From positions 1 to 64,000 of the forward strand of contig QHUU01000065.1 in assembly GCA_003222155.1 (NCBI GenBank): a stretch of 64,000 nucleotides of DNA. Direction: 5' to 3'. The notes under the pieces are model-generated. The model was not told the origin of the DNA. It did no database searches and was given only the letters and a program-made list of their open reading frames with translations. Below are positions 28,657-39,779 of this stretch, in pieces. The number at the start of each line of letters is the position of its first letter. Within the stretch, counting starts at the first letter, position 1. This DNA comes from Gemmatimonadota bacterium. GTDB lineage: Bacteria > Gemmatimonadota > Gemmatimonadetes > Gemmatimonadales > GWC2-71-9. Position numbers and translations under genes: made by a program.

Positions 28657-28747
28657 AGGGACCGAAACTCCGGGCGAGGGCAGGTGCGAAGGGACTTAAG
28701 TCTAAAAACGACAACGGGAAAACTCAAGCGACTCGCGTCGTTTCCAA

Positions 28748-28777
28748 TTGACAGCGCGCCCGAGCAAACACTATCTT
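28748..28777 (+). promoter_or_regulatory. Sigma-70-type promoter of the second TPR gene
   Basis: TTGACA (28748-28753), an 18-base spacer and TATCTT (28772-28777), in the divergent gap between the foldase and the TPR gene. The leader to the GTG start would be about 20 bases. This is a strong match. Confidence 0.75.
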
Positions 28778-28804
28778 CGTCCAATTCCCACAACCACTTA
28801 GGCC

Positions 28805-30484
28805 GTGGCCTACACCAGCGAGATCGAAAAGCTCGAAAAGCGTTGGGCCGAGAATCCCAAGGGACGCAATTTCGCGCCCTTGGCCGACGCCTATCGCAAA
28901 GCGGGAGAACTAGATAGAGCCATCGAGCTGTGTACGGCGGGCCTCGAGCGGCACCCCGATTACGTCAGTGCCCACATCGTGTTCGGGCGCTGCCTGATGG
29001 ACCAAAAAAACGACCCCGCCGCCTCCGAGGTGTTCCGCAAGGTCCTGGCGCTCGACCCGGAGAATGTGCTGGCGCTCAAGATCCTGGCCGACATCGCCGA
29101 GCGCGGCCACCGCTACGACGAAGCGGTCGATTGGCTGACCCGGCTGCTCTCAGCCGACCCGATGAATGGCGAGGCGGCGGAGACGTTGACCCGTACCCGG
29201 AGCAGGGCGGCGCAGGCCGCCGCGAGATCCACTCCCCCGCTGGGTGAGACACCGGCCCGCGCGGGCCCCCCCGAGCCAGTGGTGCGACTGGTGCCGGACC
29301 CGGCGCCCGGGGTCTCGTTCACCGCAAAGCGGCCTCCGCCGCCGCGTCGAGACTTCGTCGTAGAGCACGAGTCGGAGCGGGGTGTTGCGGAGACCATCCC
29401 GGCCAAGGCCGCGGCGCCGGCTGGCGACATCGAGACGTTCGACGGCACGCTCGACTTCAACTCGGTGGCGCATGACGCCGCGAAGGCGGAGGGGCTCGAG
29501 GTGCAGGAAGAGGTGGAGCTCAAGCCGCAGGACCTGGTGGTGGAGGGGCTGGCGCACACGCAATTCGAGAGCGCCGCATTCGGGCCGTCGCCCGGAGTCT
29601 CCGAGGACGAACTGCCGACGATCGACCTGCCGTTGATCATGCCTGACGACGAACCTGCGCCGCCCGTCTTCGCGGGAGCGGCGCCCCCCGTCGCAGCCCA
29701 GCGGGCACCGGCTGCTCCGGGGGACGCCGCTCCCGGGACGCCTGCCGCAGTGCAGCTGTCGGACGACGACGGTGCGGCCGACACGGCGGCCCTGTCACGC
29801 GCCGAGCCGGTCGTCACCGAGACCATGGCGGAGCTGTATCTGCGTCAAGGGCACCCGGACGATGCGCTGCGCGTCTATCAGGCACTGCTCGCCCAGCGAC
29901 CGGGGGACCCACGGCTGCGTGCCCGGGTCGACGGACTGGCGGCGGGCGAGTCCGCAGCGACAGGGCACGGAACCGGGGAGTCGGCACGGACTTTCCTGCG
30001 GCGGATCCTGGCGGGCCGGCCGCCGGTGCGGGGTGAGGACGCCCCGCCCCGTCCGCCGCCATTGCCTGCGGCGGAATCCCCGGGCTCACCGCTCGATGGT
30101 GCGTTCGCGATCGCGCCGCTCGAGCCCGATCCGGAGCCCGAAATCCTCGCGCCCGGCGAGGCCAGCCGGCCGGCCGACGACAGTATCACGCTCGATTCCG
30201 TGTTCGGCGAGGAAGCCCCCAGGGGCGGCGGTGCGCCGGCGGAGGCGTCCCCGACGTCCGCGGAGCCGCCACCCGCGAGCCCGCCCCCGTCCGGCGGGTT
30301 TTCGTTCGACCAATTCTTCAGCCCGCCCCCCGCGTCGGGGGTGGGCGGTACGGCCCCGCCGGCCCAAGCAGGTGCGGCGACTCCGGGGCCGGGCCGCAGC
30401 TCCGGCTCGCGGCCGCGGCCGCCGATGGAGGATGAGGGCGACCTCGATCAGTTCCAGGCCTGGCTCAGAGGCCTCAAGTCCTAG
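28805..30484 (+). CDS. TPR protein with a long disordered tail
   Basis: 559-residue protein with no signal peptide. The N-terminal TPR block covers about residues 5-120 (FAPLADAYRKAGELDRAIEL is one repeat). A single TPR-like unit near 335-370 (AELYLRQGHPDDALRVYQALL) sits inside a Pro/Ala/Glu-rich tail, and the C-terminus ends DEGDLDQFQAWLRGLKS. Its architecture parallels the 850-residue TPR protein at 22.7 kb, suggesting a related scaffold role. The GTG start follows a strong promoter. Its stop TAG lies in a perfect inverted repeat. Confidence 0.78.
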   Translation: MAYTSEIEKLEKRWAENPKGRNFAPLADAYRKAGELDRAIELCTAGLERHPDYVSAHIVFGRCLMDQKNDPAASEVFRKVLALDPENVLALKILADIAERGHRYDEAVDWLTRLLSADPMNGEAAETLTRTRSRAAQAAARSTPPLGETPARAGPPEPVVRLVPDPAPGVSFTAKRPPPPRRDFVVEHESERGVAETIPAKAAAPAGDIETFDGTLDFNSVAHDAAKAEGLEVQEEVELKPQDLVVEGLAHTQFESAAFGPSPGVSEDELPTIDLPLIMPDDEPAPPVFAGAAPPVAAQRAPAAPGDAAPGTPAAVQLSDDDGAADTAALSRAEPVVTETMAELYLRQGHPDDALRVYQALLAQRPGDPRLRARVDGLAAGESAATGHGTGESARTFLRRILAGRPPVRGEDAPPRPPPLPAAESPGSPLDGAFAIAPLEPDPEPEILAPGEASRPADDSITLDSVFGEEAPRGGGAPAEASPTSAEPPPASPPPSGGFSFDQFFSPPPASGVGGTAPPAQAGAATPGPGRSSGSRPRPPMEDEGDLDQFQAWLRGLKS

Positions 30485-30552
30485 TGCCGTTCCCACCAAT
30501 AGTGCCCCCCCGGATCGGAGCCCTGGCCTGCAATCCGTGGGAACGGCACTAG
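30481..30552. repeat. Perfect 16-bp inverted repeat between TPR gene and aroQ
   Basis: CTAGTGCCGTTCCCAC (30481-30496) pairs exactly with its inverted copy at 30537-30552. The left arm contains the TPR stop codon, and the right arm ends at the first base of the aroQ GTG start. The 40-base centre has no T-run, so it is not a standard terminator. It could be a start-masking RNA structure or a miniature element. Confidence 0.85.
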
Positions 30553-30998
30553 TGCACATCGCCGTCCTGAACGGCCCGAACCTGAATCTGCTGGGCGAGC
30601 GCGAGCCGGAGCTGTACGGTCGGACGACCCTCGCGGAGATCGAAGCGCGCACGCGCGAGCAGGCCCGCGCGCTCGGCGTCGACGTGTCCTGGACGCAAAC
30701 GAATCACGAGGGCGAGCTGGTCGACGCGATCCAGCGGCTCAAGGGCAAGGCGGACGGGCTGGTCATCAACGCCGCGGCGTACACGCACACCAGCCTCGCC
30801 GTGCGCGACGCGCTGCTCGCGGTGCGCGTGCCGTTCGTCGAAGTGCACCTCTCCAACCTGTTCGCCCGGGAGCCGGAGCGGCGCCGCTCGATGCTCGCGG
30901 ATGCCGCGGTGGGCATGGTGACGGGGTTCGGCGCCGAGAGCTATCGGCTGGGACTCGAGGGCCTGGTCGGGTATCTCCAGGCCCGCCATGGCACCTGA
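30552..30998 (+). CDS. aroQ: Type II 3-dehydroquinate dehydratase
   Basis: Shikimate-pathway enzyme that dehydrates 3-dehydroquinate. Family motifs are NGPNLNLLGEREPELYG at the N-terminus (the catalytic Tyr is in this stretch), QTNHEGELVDAI near residue 50, VINAAAYTHTSLAVRDAL near 72-90, and VEVHLSN near 99-105. The length of 148 residues is standard. No ribosome site precedes the GTG; the codon sits at the edge of a perfect inverted repeat. Its end overlaps the aminopeptidase gene by 11 bases. Confidence 0.94.
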   Translation: MHIAVLNGPNLNLLGEREPELYGRTTLAEIEARTREQARALGVDVSWTQTNHEGELVDAIQRLKGKADGLVINAAAYTHTSLAVRDALLAVRVPFVEVHLSNLFAREPERRRSMLADAAVGMVTGFGAESYRLGLEGLVGYLQARHGT

Positions 30999-32088
30999 CC
31001 GGCGGCGCACGCGGCAGGAGGCGCTCGTGCGGGCGCTCGACGCCGATGGGCTGGACGGGCTGCTCGTCGTGTCGCGCGCCAACATTCGCTACCTCACCGG
31101 GTTCTCGGGCTCGGCGGCCCTGGTGGCCGTGACGCGAGGCGACGTCCTGCTCGTGACGGATTTCCGTTACGACGAGCAAGCCCACGCCGAAGCAGGCGAG
31201 GTGGCGCGCATCGAGGTCGAGAGCACGAGCGTGTGGGACCGCTTCTTCCGGGAGCTCGTGACGCTCGGTCCGCTCACCGAGATCGGCTACGAGGCCCACG
31301 CGCTCACGGTGCACGACGCCCGCCGCTTCGCCGAGGCAGGAAAGCCCTGGCGCTGGCGGCCGGTCACCGAGCTGGTGGAGCGACTGCGTGCTGCGAAGGA
31401 CGCGGGTGAAGTCGCGGCGATTCGCGGGGCCGCGCTGCTCGCGGGCGAAGCCCTGCACCGGACCCTGGCGCAGGTGCGTCCGGGCATGACCGAGCTGGCC
31501 ATCACCGGTCTGCTGGAGGGGGCGCTGCGCCAGCTGGGAAGCGAGGGCCACCCCTTCGCGACCATCGTGGCCTCGGGGCCCCGCAGCGCGCTGCCGCACG
31601 CGCGCTCCAGCACGCGCGTCGTGGCGGTGGGCGAGTGGCTGCTGCTAGACTTCGGGGCTCAGGTAGACGGCTACTGCGCCGACATCACGCGCACCGTGGT
31701 CGTGGGAGCGCGGGCCAGCGAGCGGCAGCGCGCGCTGTACGGCGTCGTGTACGATGCGCAGCGGAGCGCGCGCGGCGGCGTGCGCGCGGGAATGAGCGGG
31801 CGGGACGCCGACGCACTGGCACGTGAGCCGATCACGGCGCGCGGCTTTGGCGACGCATTCGGGCACTCGCTCGGCCACGGGCTCGGGCTGGAGGTGCACG
31901 AGGCTCCCCGCCTGTCGAAAACCAACGCCGAGGCGCTGCCCGGGGGCGCCGTCGTCACCGTCGAGCCGGGCGTGTATCTGGCGGGCGAAGGGGGTGTACG
32001 CATCGAGGACGACGTGCATCTCCCCCCGGACGGCGGCGCGGCGCAGCTCCTGTCCGACGGGCTGACGGACCTCGTGGAGGTCATGTAA
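30988..32088 (+). CDS. Xaa-Pro aminopeptidase / M24 family peptidase
   Basis: Metallopeptidase of the pita-bread fold that releases N-terminal residues before proline. The N-terminal creatinase-like domain covers about 1-125 ([16 protein letters not shown]), and the catalytic domain about 130-366. Metal ligands are seen as Asp in [18 protein letters not shown], His in [14 protein letters not shown], Glu in TVEPGVYL, and Glu in IEDDV. At 366 residues it matches bacterial YqhT/PepQ-type enzymes. It precedes accB, a neighbourhood common in bacteria (aroQ-pepP-accB). Confidence 0.92.
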   Translation: MAPDRRRTRQEALVRALDADGLDGLLVVSRANIRYLTGFSGSAALVAVTRGDVLLVTDFRYDEQAHAEAGEVARIEVESTSVWDRFFRELVTLGPLTEIGYEAHALTVHDARRFAEAGKPWRWRPVTELVERLRAAKDAGEVAAIRGAALLAGEALHRTLAQVRPGMTELAITGLLEGALRQLGSEGHPFATIVASGPRSALPHARSSTRVVAVGEWLLLDFGAQVDGYCADITRTVVVGARASERQRALYGVVYDAQRSARGGVRAGMSGRDADALAREPITARGFGDAFGHSLGHGLGLEVHEAPRLSKTNAEALPGGAVVTVEPGVYLAGEGGVRIEDDVHLPPDGGAAQLLSDGLTDLVEVM

Positions 32089-32099
32089 CTTTGGACCCC

Positions 32100-32591
32100 A
32101 TGAACCTCGATATCATCGCCCAGCTCGTGCGGATGCTGAAGGATGCCCCCGAGCTCGGAGCGATCGAGGTCCGCCGGGGTTTGTTCGGGTCGTGGTCCTC
32201 GGTCCGGGTGACCAAGGTCGGACACCAGGCCAACGCCGGCGGTCAGCACGTGGTCGTCGCGCAGGCGCCCGCGATGGCTGGCTCCCCGCTTCCGCCGCCC
32301 GCGGTGGAGCCGGCGGGCGGCCGCCGGGAGGTGGCTGCTCCGGCCCAGCTGCTCGAGATCAAGTCCCCCATGGTGGGGACGTTCTACACCGGCCCCGAGC
32401 CGGGCGCCGAGCCCTACGTCAAGGCGGGCAGTCGTGTGGCGCCGAGGCAGGTGGTGTGCATCATCGAAGCGATGAAGATCATGAACGAAATCGAATCCGA
32501 GGTCGCGGGCGTCGTCCGGGAGGTGTTGGTGGAGAACTCCCAGCCCGTCGAGTTCGGACAGACCCTTTTCCGAGTAGACCCCCATGCCTGA
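32100..32591 (+). CDS. accB: Biotin carboxyl carrier protein of acetyl-CoA carboxylase
   Basis: Carries the biotin that AccC carboxylates and the AccAD carboxyltransferase uses for malonyl-CoA synthesis. The C-terminal biotinyl domain (about 85-163) contains the canonical biotinylation motif EAMKIMNE and SPMVGTFY. A Pro/Ala-rich linker precedes it. The ATG at 32100 is chosen because it aligns with the family start; a TTG at 32091 is the alternative. It overlaps pilT by eight bases. Confidence 0.94.
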   Translation: MNLDIIAQLVRMLKDAPELGAIEVRRGLFGSWSSVRVTKVGHQANAGGQHVVVAQAPAMAGSPLPPPAVEPAGGRREVAAPAQLLEIKSPMVGTFYTGPEPGAEPYVKAGSRVAPRQVVCIIEAMKIMNEIESEVAGVVREVLVENSQPVEFGQTLFRVDPHA

Positions 32592-33750
32592 ACCTCCCCA
32601 GACCGGCCAACCGACCTTCAATTTCAAGTCGGCGATCACGCTGATGGTCCAGCGCAATGCGTCGGACCTGCTGCTGAAGGTGGGCCGGCCGGCGACGATC
32701 CGGGTGAACGGCGAGCTGGTGTCGCTGGAGAGCGCTCCCCTCAAGCCCGAGGAGCTGAAGTCGCTGGCCGAGCAGATCATGACCCCGCGTCAGGTGAAGG
32801 AGTTCGCCGAGCACAAGGAGGCGGACTTCGCGATCGGCGTGCCGGGGGTGGGTCGATTCCGGACCAACGTGTACCAGCAGCGCGGCACGGTGGCGTTCGC
32901 GTTTCGGGCCATTCCCTACGAGGTGAAGACCATTCGCGAGTTGAACCTGCCCCCGGTGCTCGAGGAGATCGGGCTGCGGCCGCGTGGCCTGGTGCTGGTG
33001 ACGGGCGTGACGGGATCGGGCAAATCGACCGCGCTGGCGGCGATGATCAACCACATCAACACCAACCGCCGCGTGAACATCATCACGATCGAGGACCCGA
33101 TCGAGTTCCTGCACCGCGACAACCTGTCCAACATTTCGCAGCGCGAGGTGGGGAACGACACGCTCTCGTTCAATGCGGCGCTGCGCCACGTGCTGCGCCA
33201 GGCGCCGGACGTGATCCTGATCGGCGAGATCCGCGACATGGAGACGCTCGACACGGCGCTCAAGGCGGCCGACACCGGGCACCTGGTGTTTTCGACGCTC
33301 CACACGACGGACGCGACGCAGACGATCAACCGGGTGATCTCGTTCTTCCCCCCGCACCAGCACGACGAGGTGCGGCACCTGCTCTCGACGGCGCTGCAGG
33401 CGATCGTGTCGCTGCGTCTCGTGCCGCGCAAGGACGGCAAGGGCCGCGTGCCGGCGTCCGAAGTGCTGATCAACACGGCCGCGGTGCAGGAGAACATGCG
33501 CGACCTCACCAAGTCGCTCTCCATTCCCGACCTGATCGCGCAGGGCTCCGTGCAGTACGGGATGCAGAGCTTCGACCAGTCGCTGTTCCATTGGTACCAG
33601 CAGGGCATGGTGAGCTACGAAAGCGCGATCTTCTACGCCACGAACCCGAGCGAGTTCGCGCTGAAGGTATCGGGGGTCGATTCGGGGGAGAGCCAGTCGT
33701 TTGGCGGGACCACGGCCGCGGCGGGCCTGCGCGGCGACATCACGCCCTGA
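32584..33750 (+). CDS. pilT: Twitching motility ATPase PilT
   Basis: Hexameric secretion-superfamily ATPase that depolymerises type IV pili. An N-terminal PAS-like region (about 15-115) precedes the RecA core with Walker [10 protein letters not shown] (near 140-148), the Asp box [11 protein letters not shown], the HIRE-equivalent [13 protein letters not shown], and the His box [12 protein letters not shown]. At 388 residues it is slightly longer than PilT (about 345), with an unusual C-terminal tail of about 30 residues. It is sandwiched between accB and accC, overlapping both, which is an unexpected partner for a pilus motor. Confidence 0.92.
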   Translation: MPEPPQTGQPTFNFKSAITLMVQRNASDLLLKVGRPATIRVNGELVSLESAPLKPEELKSLAEQIMTPRQVKEFAEHKEADFAIGVPGVGRFRTNVYQQRGTVAFAFRAIPYEVKTIRELNLPPVLEEIGLRPRGLVLVTGVTGSGKSTALAAMINHINTNRRVNIITIEDPIEFLHRDNLSNISQREVGNDTLSFNAALRHVLRQAPDVILIGEIRDMETLDTALKAADTGHLVFSTLHTTDATQTINRVISFFPPHQHDEVRHLLSTALQAIVSLRLVPRKDGKGRVPASEVLINTAAVQENMRDLTKSLSIPDLIAQGSVQYGMQSFDQSLFHWYQQGMVSYESAIFYATNPSEFALKVSGVDSGESQSFGGTTAAAGLRGDITP

Positions 33751-35108
33751 TGTTCAAGAAGGTACTGATCGCCAACCGCGGGGAGATCGCCCTGCGGGTG
33801 ATCCGTGCGTGCAAGGAGCTGGACATCCATACGGTGGCCGTCTACTCCGAGGCGGATCGCGACAGCCTGCACACGCGGTTCGCCGATGACGATGTGTGCA
33901 TCGGGCGGGCCCCGGCCCGCGACAGCTACCTGAACATTCCGCGCATCATCGCCGCGGCCGAGATCACGGGGGCGGACGCGCTGCACCCCGGGTACGGTTT
34001 CCTCGCGGAGAACGCCGAATTCGCCGACATCGTGCGCACGTCGAACATCACCTTCGTCGGCCCGACGGGGGACCAAATCCGCCAGATGGGCGACAAGGCG
34101 GCGGCGCGCAAGCTGGCCCAGCGACTCAAGGTGCCGACTGTGCCCGGCTCGCCCGGCCCGGTGGAGGACGCGGACACGGGGCTCAAGCTGGCCGAGAAGC
34201 TCGGCTTTCCGGTGATCATCAAGGCGGCCGCGGGCGGGGGCGGGAAGGGGATGCGGGTGGCGCAGGACGGGGAGCAATTCCCGCAGGCGTTTTCGCTGGC
34301 CAAGCAAGAGGCGCTGGCGGCGTTCGGCTCGGACGAGGTGTATCTGGAGAAGTACCTCGCCCGGCCGCGGCACATCGAGATCCAGATCATGGGCGACACG
34401 CACGGCAGGATCATGCATCTGTGCGAGCGGGACTGCTCGGTGCAGCGGCGCCACCAGAAACTCGTCGAGGAAGCGCCGAGCCCGGCCGTGGATGCCACGC
34501 TGCGCCAGGACATCGGTGACTCGGCCGTACGGCTTGCCGAAGCGATCGGCTACGTGGGAGCGGGGACGATCGAGTTCCTGCTCGACGAGGACGGCTCCTT
34601 TTATTTCATGGAGATGAACACCCGTATCCAGGTCGAGCATCCCGTGACCGAGATGTGCACGAACTTCGATCTCGTCAAGGAGCAGATCCGCGTGGCCGCG
34701 GGCGAGCCGCTGTCGTTCGTGATGAACGGCAATCGGCTCCGGGGGCATGCCATCGAGTGCCGCGTGAACGCGGAAGATCCGGCGCGCAATTTTCAGCCGA
34801 GCCCTGGCACGATTACGGCGTACCACCCGCCCGGCGGACCTGGCGTGCGCGTCGACACCCACATCTACGCGGGCTACACGGTGCCGCCGTTCTACGATTC
34901 GCTGCTGGCGAAGGTGATCGTCCACGGGAACACCCGGGCGGAGGCGTTGGCCCGCATGCGCCAGGCGCTCGACTCGTTTATCATTGAAGGCGTGACCACG
35001 ACCATTCCCTTCCTCAGTCGGGTCATGCGTCATCCCGACTTCGTCGCGGGCCGCGTGGACACCAAGTTCCTCGAGCGCGAGCCGCAGCTGCTCCAGCCAC
35101 CCGCATGA
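33750..35108 (+). CDS. accC: Biotin carboxylase AccC
   Basis: ATP-grasp subunit that carboxylates biotin on AccB with bicarbonate. Clear motifs are [20 protein letters not shown] at the start, the [14 protein letters not shown] stretch near 74-87, the Gly-rich ATP loop [13 protein letters not shown] near 162-174, EAPSPA, and [14 protein letters not shown] near 289-302. The length of 452 residues is normal. The ATG overlaps the pilT stop (ATG at 33750 with TGA ending at 33750), and its stop overlaps the next ATG. Confidence 0.97.
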   Translation: MFKKVLIANRGEIALRVIRACKELDIHTVAVYSEADRDSLHTRFADDDVCIGRAPARDSYLNIPRIIAAAEITGADALHPGYGFLAENAEFADIVRTSNITFVGPTGDQIRQMGDKAAARKLAQRLKVPTVPGSPGPVEDADTGLKLAEKLGFPVIIKAAAGGGGKGMRVAQDGEQFPQAFSLAKQEALAAFGSDEVYLEKYLARPRHIEIQIMGDTHGRIMHLCERDCSVQRRHQKLVEEAPSPAVDATLRQDIGDSAVRLAEAIGYVGAGTIEFLLDEDGSFYFMEMNTRIQVEHPVTEMCTNFDLVKEQIRVAAGEPLSFVMNGNRLRGHAIECRVNAEDPARNFQPSPGTITAYHPPGGPGVRVDTHIYAGYTVPPFYDSLLAKVIVHGNTRAEALARMRQALDSFIIEGVTTTIPFLSRVMRHPDFVAGRVDTKFLEREPQLLQPPA

Positions 35109-35820
35109 GGATCGACGTCCACTTCACACCGCTCGGCCTCGGCGCGGGGGATCTCGCCGGCCGGGGCGTCGTCGTCGTCGACGCCCTGCGCGCGACGACC
35201 ACGATCATCACGGCCCTGGCGAACGGCGCCAAAGCGGTCATCCCCGCCGCCACGTCGGAGGAGGCGGTCCGCCTCGCGTCGAACCTCGAGAAGGACGGGG
35301 TACTGCTCGCCGGCGAGCGCCGCAGCGTGAGGATGGAAGGCTTCGCGCTGGGCAACTCGCCGCGGGAGATGGTGCCCGCGGCGGTGGCGGGCAAGACGAT
35401 CGTGCTCGCCACCACGAACGGCACGCCCGCCCTGGTCGCCGCGCAGGGCGGGGAGCCCGTGCTGGTGGGCGCTCCCGTGAACTTCAAGGCGCTGGTCGAG
35501 CGCGCCCGCGCGGTACTGCTCGCGCCCCGCGACCTGGTGATCATCTGCGCCGGCCGCGAGAAGCAGTTCGCCATCGAGGACGCCTACACGGCGGGCCGCG
35601 TGATCAAGGCCGTGAAGAAGGGTCTCCGCAAGCTCGCGTTGAACGACGCCGCCCGCGCCGCCCTCGCCCTTACCGACGAGCTGACGAGCTGGACGGAGGC
35701 GCTGGAGGGCTCCGAAGCGGCGCATCAGCTCGGTGAGGTCGATCTGGAAGAGGACGTCGCCTTCGCCGCCCGGCCCGACCGGTTCGGCGTGGTCCCGACC
35801 TACGCGGACCGCCGCATCAC

Positions 35821-35824
<4 letters not shown>
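35105..35824 (+). CDS. 2-phosphosulfolactate phosphatase family protein ComB
   Basis: 239-residue protein matching the ComB fold: VVVVDALRATTTIITALANGA near residues 22-42, GFALGNSPREM, and TTNGTPAL near 102-109. In methanogens ComB dephosphorylates 2-phosphosulfolactate for coenzyme M synthesis; in bacteria the substrate is often unknown. It is translationally coupled to accC and ftsK through ATGA overlaps. A ComA partner is not present, so a coenzyme M role is unlikely here. Confidence 0.85.
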
Positions 35825-38013
<2,189 letters not shown>

Positions 38014-38022
38014 TGTCCCCGT

Positions 38023-39258
38023 CTACCCGCCCACCTTGCGCCACAGGATGGCGTGGGTGTGGAACTGCGAGTCTAGCGCGAATCCGAGCACATCGCCCCG
38101 ATGGTTGATCACCTGCGCCTGGCTGCCCCGTCCGTCCGCGACTCCGGGACCCAGATCCGTCATCTGACCGTCCTGCCACACGAACGCGTGACGCTCCCCA
38201 GAGGCGGTCAGACTCCATCCGACCACCTCTCCCGCGTCGCCCAACGCCGATATCTGCGTGTCACCTTCCCCGAGCGAGCCCAGCTCCTGAACGACGCCGT
38301 GGTCCCACAGGAACGCGACCGCAGGAAACACTGCCGTGCCGGCTACTTGGCCGCGATCGTTGATGGCGATCGGAAGGATCGTCCGGTCCGGATAGACGTC
38401 CAGCTCCCGTACGGCGGCGTCCTGCCACACGAGGGCGCGACTGAGCCCGGCGCTGTTCACCGCCACGCCGAGCACCTCGCCGCGGGCGTTGATCCCGAGC
38501 GCCCGCGCCGAGGCGCAATTCACGGTGGGGTCGCCCCGGCACGGTCGCTCGAACGGGACGCCGAGATCCTGTAAGCGCCCGTTCTCCCACAGGAACGGAT
38601 GCAGGTGAACGCCTCCTTCGGGCCGATCGACCGTGCTGGCGCCCACGACCTGGCCACGCGCGTTCATCGCGTTCGGAAAGGTTCGGATCTGCGTTGGGCT
38701 GAATCCGCCCAAGTCCTGGGGCACGCCCGCGCGCCACACGACGCCGCGGGTCGCTGACGGCGAGTAGTCCACCTCGGCGACCAGGTCACCGGCGTCGGTC
38801 AAGCGGACGACTTGCGTGCCGCCATGTCCGGGCCCGTCGGGGGGATCGAGCTGCCGCAGCGACCCCGAGTCCCAGAGAAACAGGCGAACCACCTGGTTGC
38901 AGGCGAACTCTCCGCAGCTCTCGATCATGCTGCCGGCGATCTGGCCGCGTGCGTTGATCGCCTCCGCCTCGGCGGCGATCGTGCCGTCCAGGAAGCCGAG
39001 GTCCTGCAGGACGCCGTCTTGCCACACGAACGCGTGATCGGCGCCACTCGGGACCGACGCGCTTCCGGCGACCTGCCCGCGGTCGTTCAATCCGGCGCCG
39101 AGCGTGGAGATACCACCGAACGAGCCAAGGTCGACGACTTCGTAGCCCGAGGGCCCGGCCGCGACATCGGCGACGATGGATGACGGTGACGGAGTGATGG
39201 CGTCGCGGCAGCCGCAGCACACGACGACCGCGATGGCGAGGATCGGCAGGCGCGACAT
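38023..39258 (-). CDS. Secreted HAF-repeat protein
   Basis: 411-residue exported protein with about seven repeats of the HAF type, seen as AINARGQIAGS, LNDRGQVAGS, MNARGQVVGAS and AINDRGQVAGTA, each near a HAFVWQDG- or HPFLWENG-type strand. These resemble propeller-like repeats of unknown function found in secreted bacterial proteins. The signal peptide is MSRLPILAIAVVVCCGC; its cysteine-rich end is not a canonical lipobox. The ATG at 39258 has a GGAG ribosome site in the upstream purine run. It is convergent with ftsK, with nine bases between stops. Confidence 0.75.
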   Translation of the reverse strand: MSRLPILAIAVVVCCGCRDAITPSPSSIVADVAAGPSGYEVVDLGSFGGISTLGAGLNDRGQVAGSASVPSGADHAFVWQDGVLQDLGFLDGTIAAEAEAINARGQIAGSMIESCGEFACNQVVRLFLWDSGSLRQLDPPDGPGHGGTQVVRLTDAGDLVAEVDYSPSATRGVVWRAGVPQDLGGFSPTQIRTFPNAMNARGQVVGASTVDRPEGGVHLHPFLWENGRLQDLGVPFERPCRGDPTVNCASARALGINARGEVLGVAVNSAGLSRALVWQDAAVRELDVYPDRTILPIAINDRGQVAGTAVFPAVAFLWDHGVVQELGSLGEGDTQISALGDAGEVVGWSLTASGERHAFVWQDGQMTDLGPGVADGRGSQAQVINHRGDVLGFALDSQFHTHAILWRKVGG

Positions 39259-39470
39259 GCGGCACTCCTCGGAGGCGGATATCGTGCGCGGGCCGCAAGA
39301 CGCGTGCGCCATCCTGCAACATCTGTGGTCGTGCTGTAGCCCAAATATTCCCCGTAGGCTTGCGCGGTCTTCCGCCCGTTCTTACTATGGCCACTGTGGT
39401 TTTGGGGCGACACGGTTTGCCCCAGCGCCATGACTGTAGCGACCGCGACACACGGTCGTTGACATCGACA
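39259..39470. other. Upstream region of the riboswitch (no gene)
   Basis: Divergent gap between the HAF-repeat gene and the c-di-GMP aptamer. A weak promoter-like pair TTGCGC (39360-39365) with TACTAT (39383-39388), 17 bases apart, is the only promoter candidate seen for the downstream RNA. No gene is supported. Confidence 0.4.
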
Positions 39471-39561
39471 TCGCTGCTCAGAGCAAACCCGTCGAAAGAC
39501 GGTGACGCAGAGTCACGGGACTACGGCGACGACGTCGCTAGGTCCGCCGGGCCGCCAGCGA
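39471..39561 (+). promoter_or_regulatory. Cyclic di-GMP-I (GEMM) riboswitch aptamer
   Basis: Structured leader matching the GEMM-I consensus. P1 pairs TCGCTG (39471-39476) with CAGCGA (39556-39561). The conserved GCAAACC lead is at 39483-39489. P2 is CCGTC plus a GAAA loop plus GACGG (39489-39502). The conserved TGACGCAGAGTCACGGGACTA follows (39503-39523). P3 pairs GGAC (39518-39521) with GTCC (39542-39545) and GCGAC with GTCGC around loop GAC. The 3' end has the CCGGG element and GCCGCC. The P1 3' strand is shared with the next terminator hairpin, so ligand binding should prevent termination and turn expression on. Confidence 0.88.
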
Positions 39562-39600
39562 AACGACCCCAGGGTCCTCGCTGGCGGCCTCTTCGTTTTG
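39550..39600 (+). terminator. Riboswitch-controlled intrinsic terminator
   Basis: The 11-bp stem GGCCGCCAGCG (39550-39560) / CGCTGGCGGCC (39579-39589) is followed by a T-rich tract (TCTTCGTTTTGG). Its left arm is the P1 3' strand of the c-di-GMP aptamer, so the two structures exclude each other. Confidence 0.85.
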
Positions 39601-39647
39601 GTGCCCGCCCCGAGCCCCCGACGTGATGTGAAAGGACGCCATAGTCG

Positions 39648-39779
39648 ATGCCGTTCGGGTTCAAGCTGTCGCATCGTCTTTCGCTGACCAAAGCGGCGGT
39701 CGGTACCGCCGCCGTGCGCGTTCGCCGCACGGCGGATTGTCCGTTCCGCCGCGCAATCCATACCCCCCAAGAACCATGA
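39648..39779 (+). pseudogene. Short ORF with a lipoprotein-like N-terminus (remnant or leader peptide)
   Basis: 43-codon ORF directly after the riboswitch terminator. Its first 10 residues, MPFGFKLSHR, match MPFLFKLSHR, the start of the second beta-helix lipoprotein at 41885, but the rest lacks a signal peptide and ends at TGA overlapping the ATG of the next gene. Most likely it is the decayed start of a third family member, or a recombination scar; a translated leader peptide coupled to the next gene is the alternative. An AAAGGA ribosome site lies upstream. Confidence 0.55.

Noticed and set aside
32091-32099. TTG start three codons before accB ATG
   Set aside because: The ATG gives the family N-terminus; the TTG has no better ribosome site.
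38101-38574. Plus-strand ORF of 157 codons opposite the HAF-repeat protein
   Set aside because: Antisense to a repeat protein with clear signal peptide and ribosome site; no domain.
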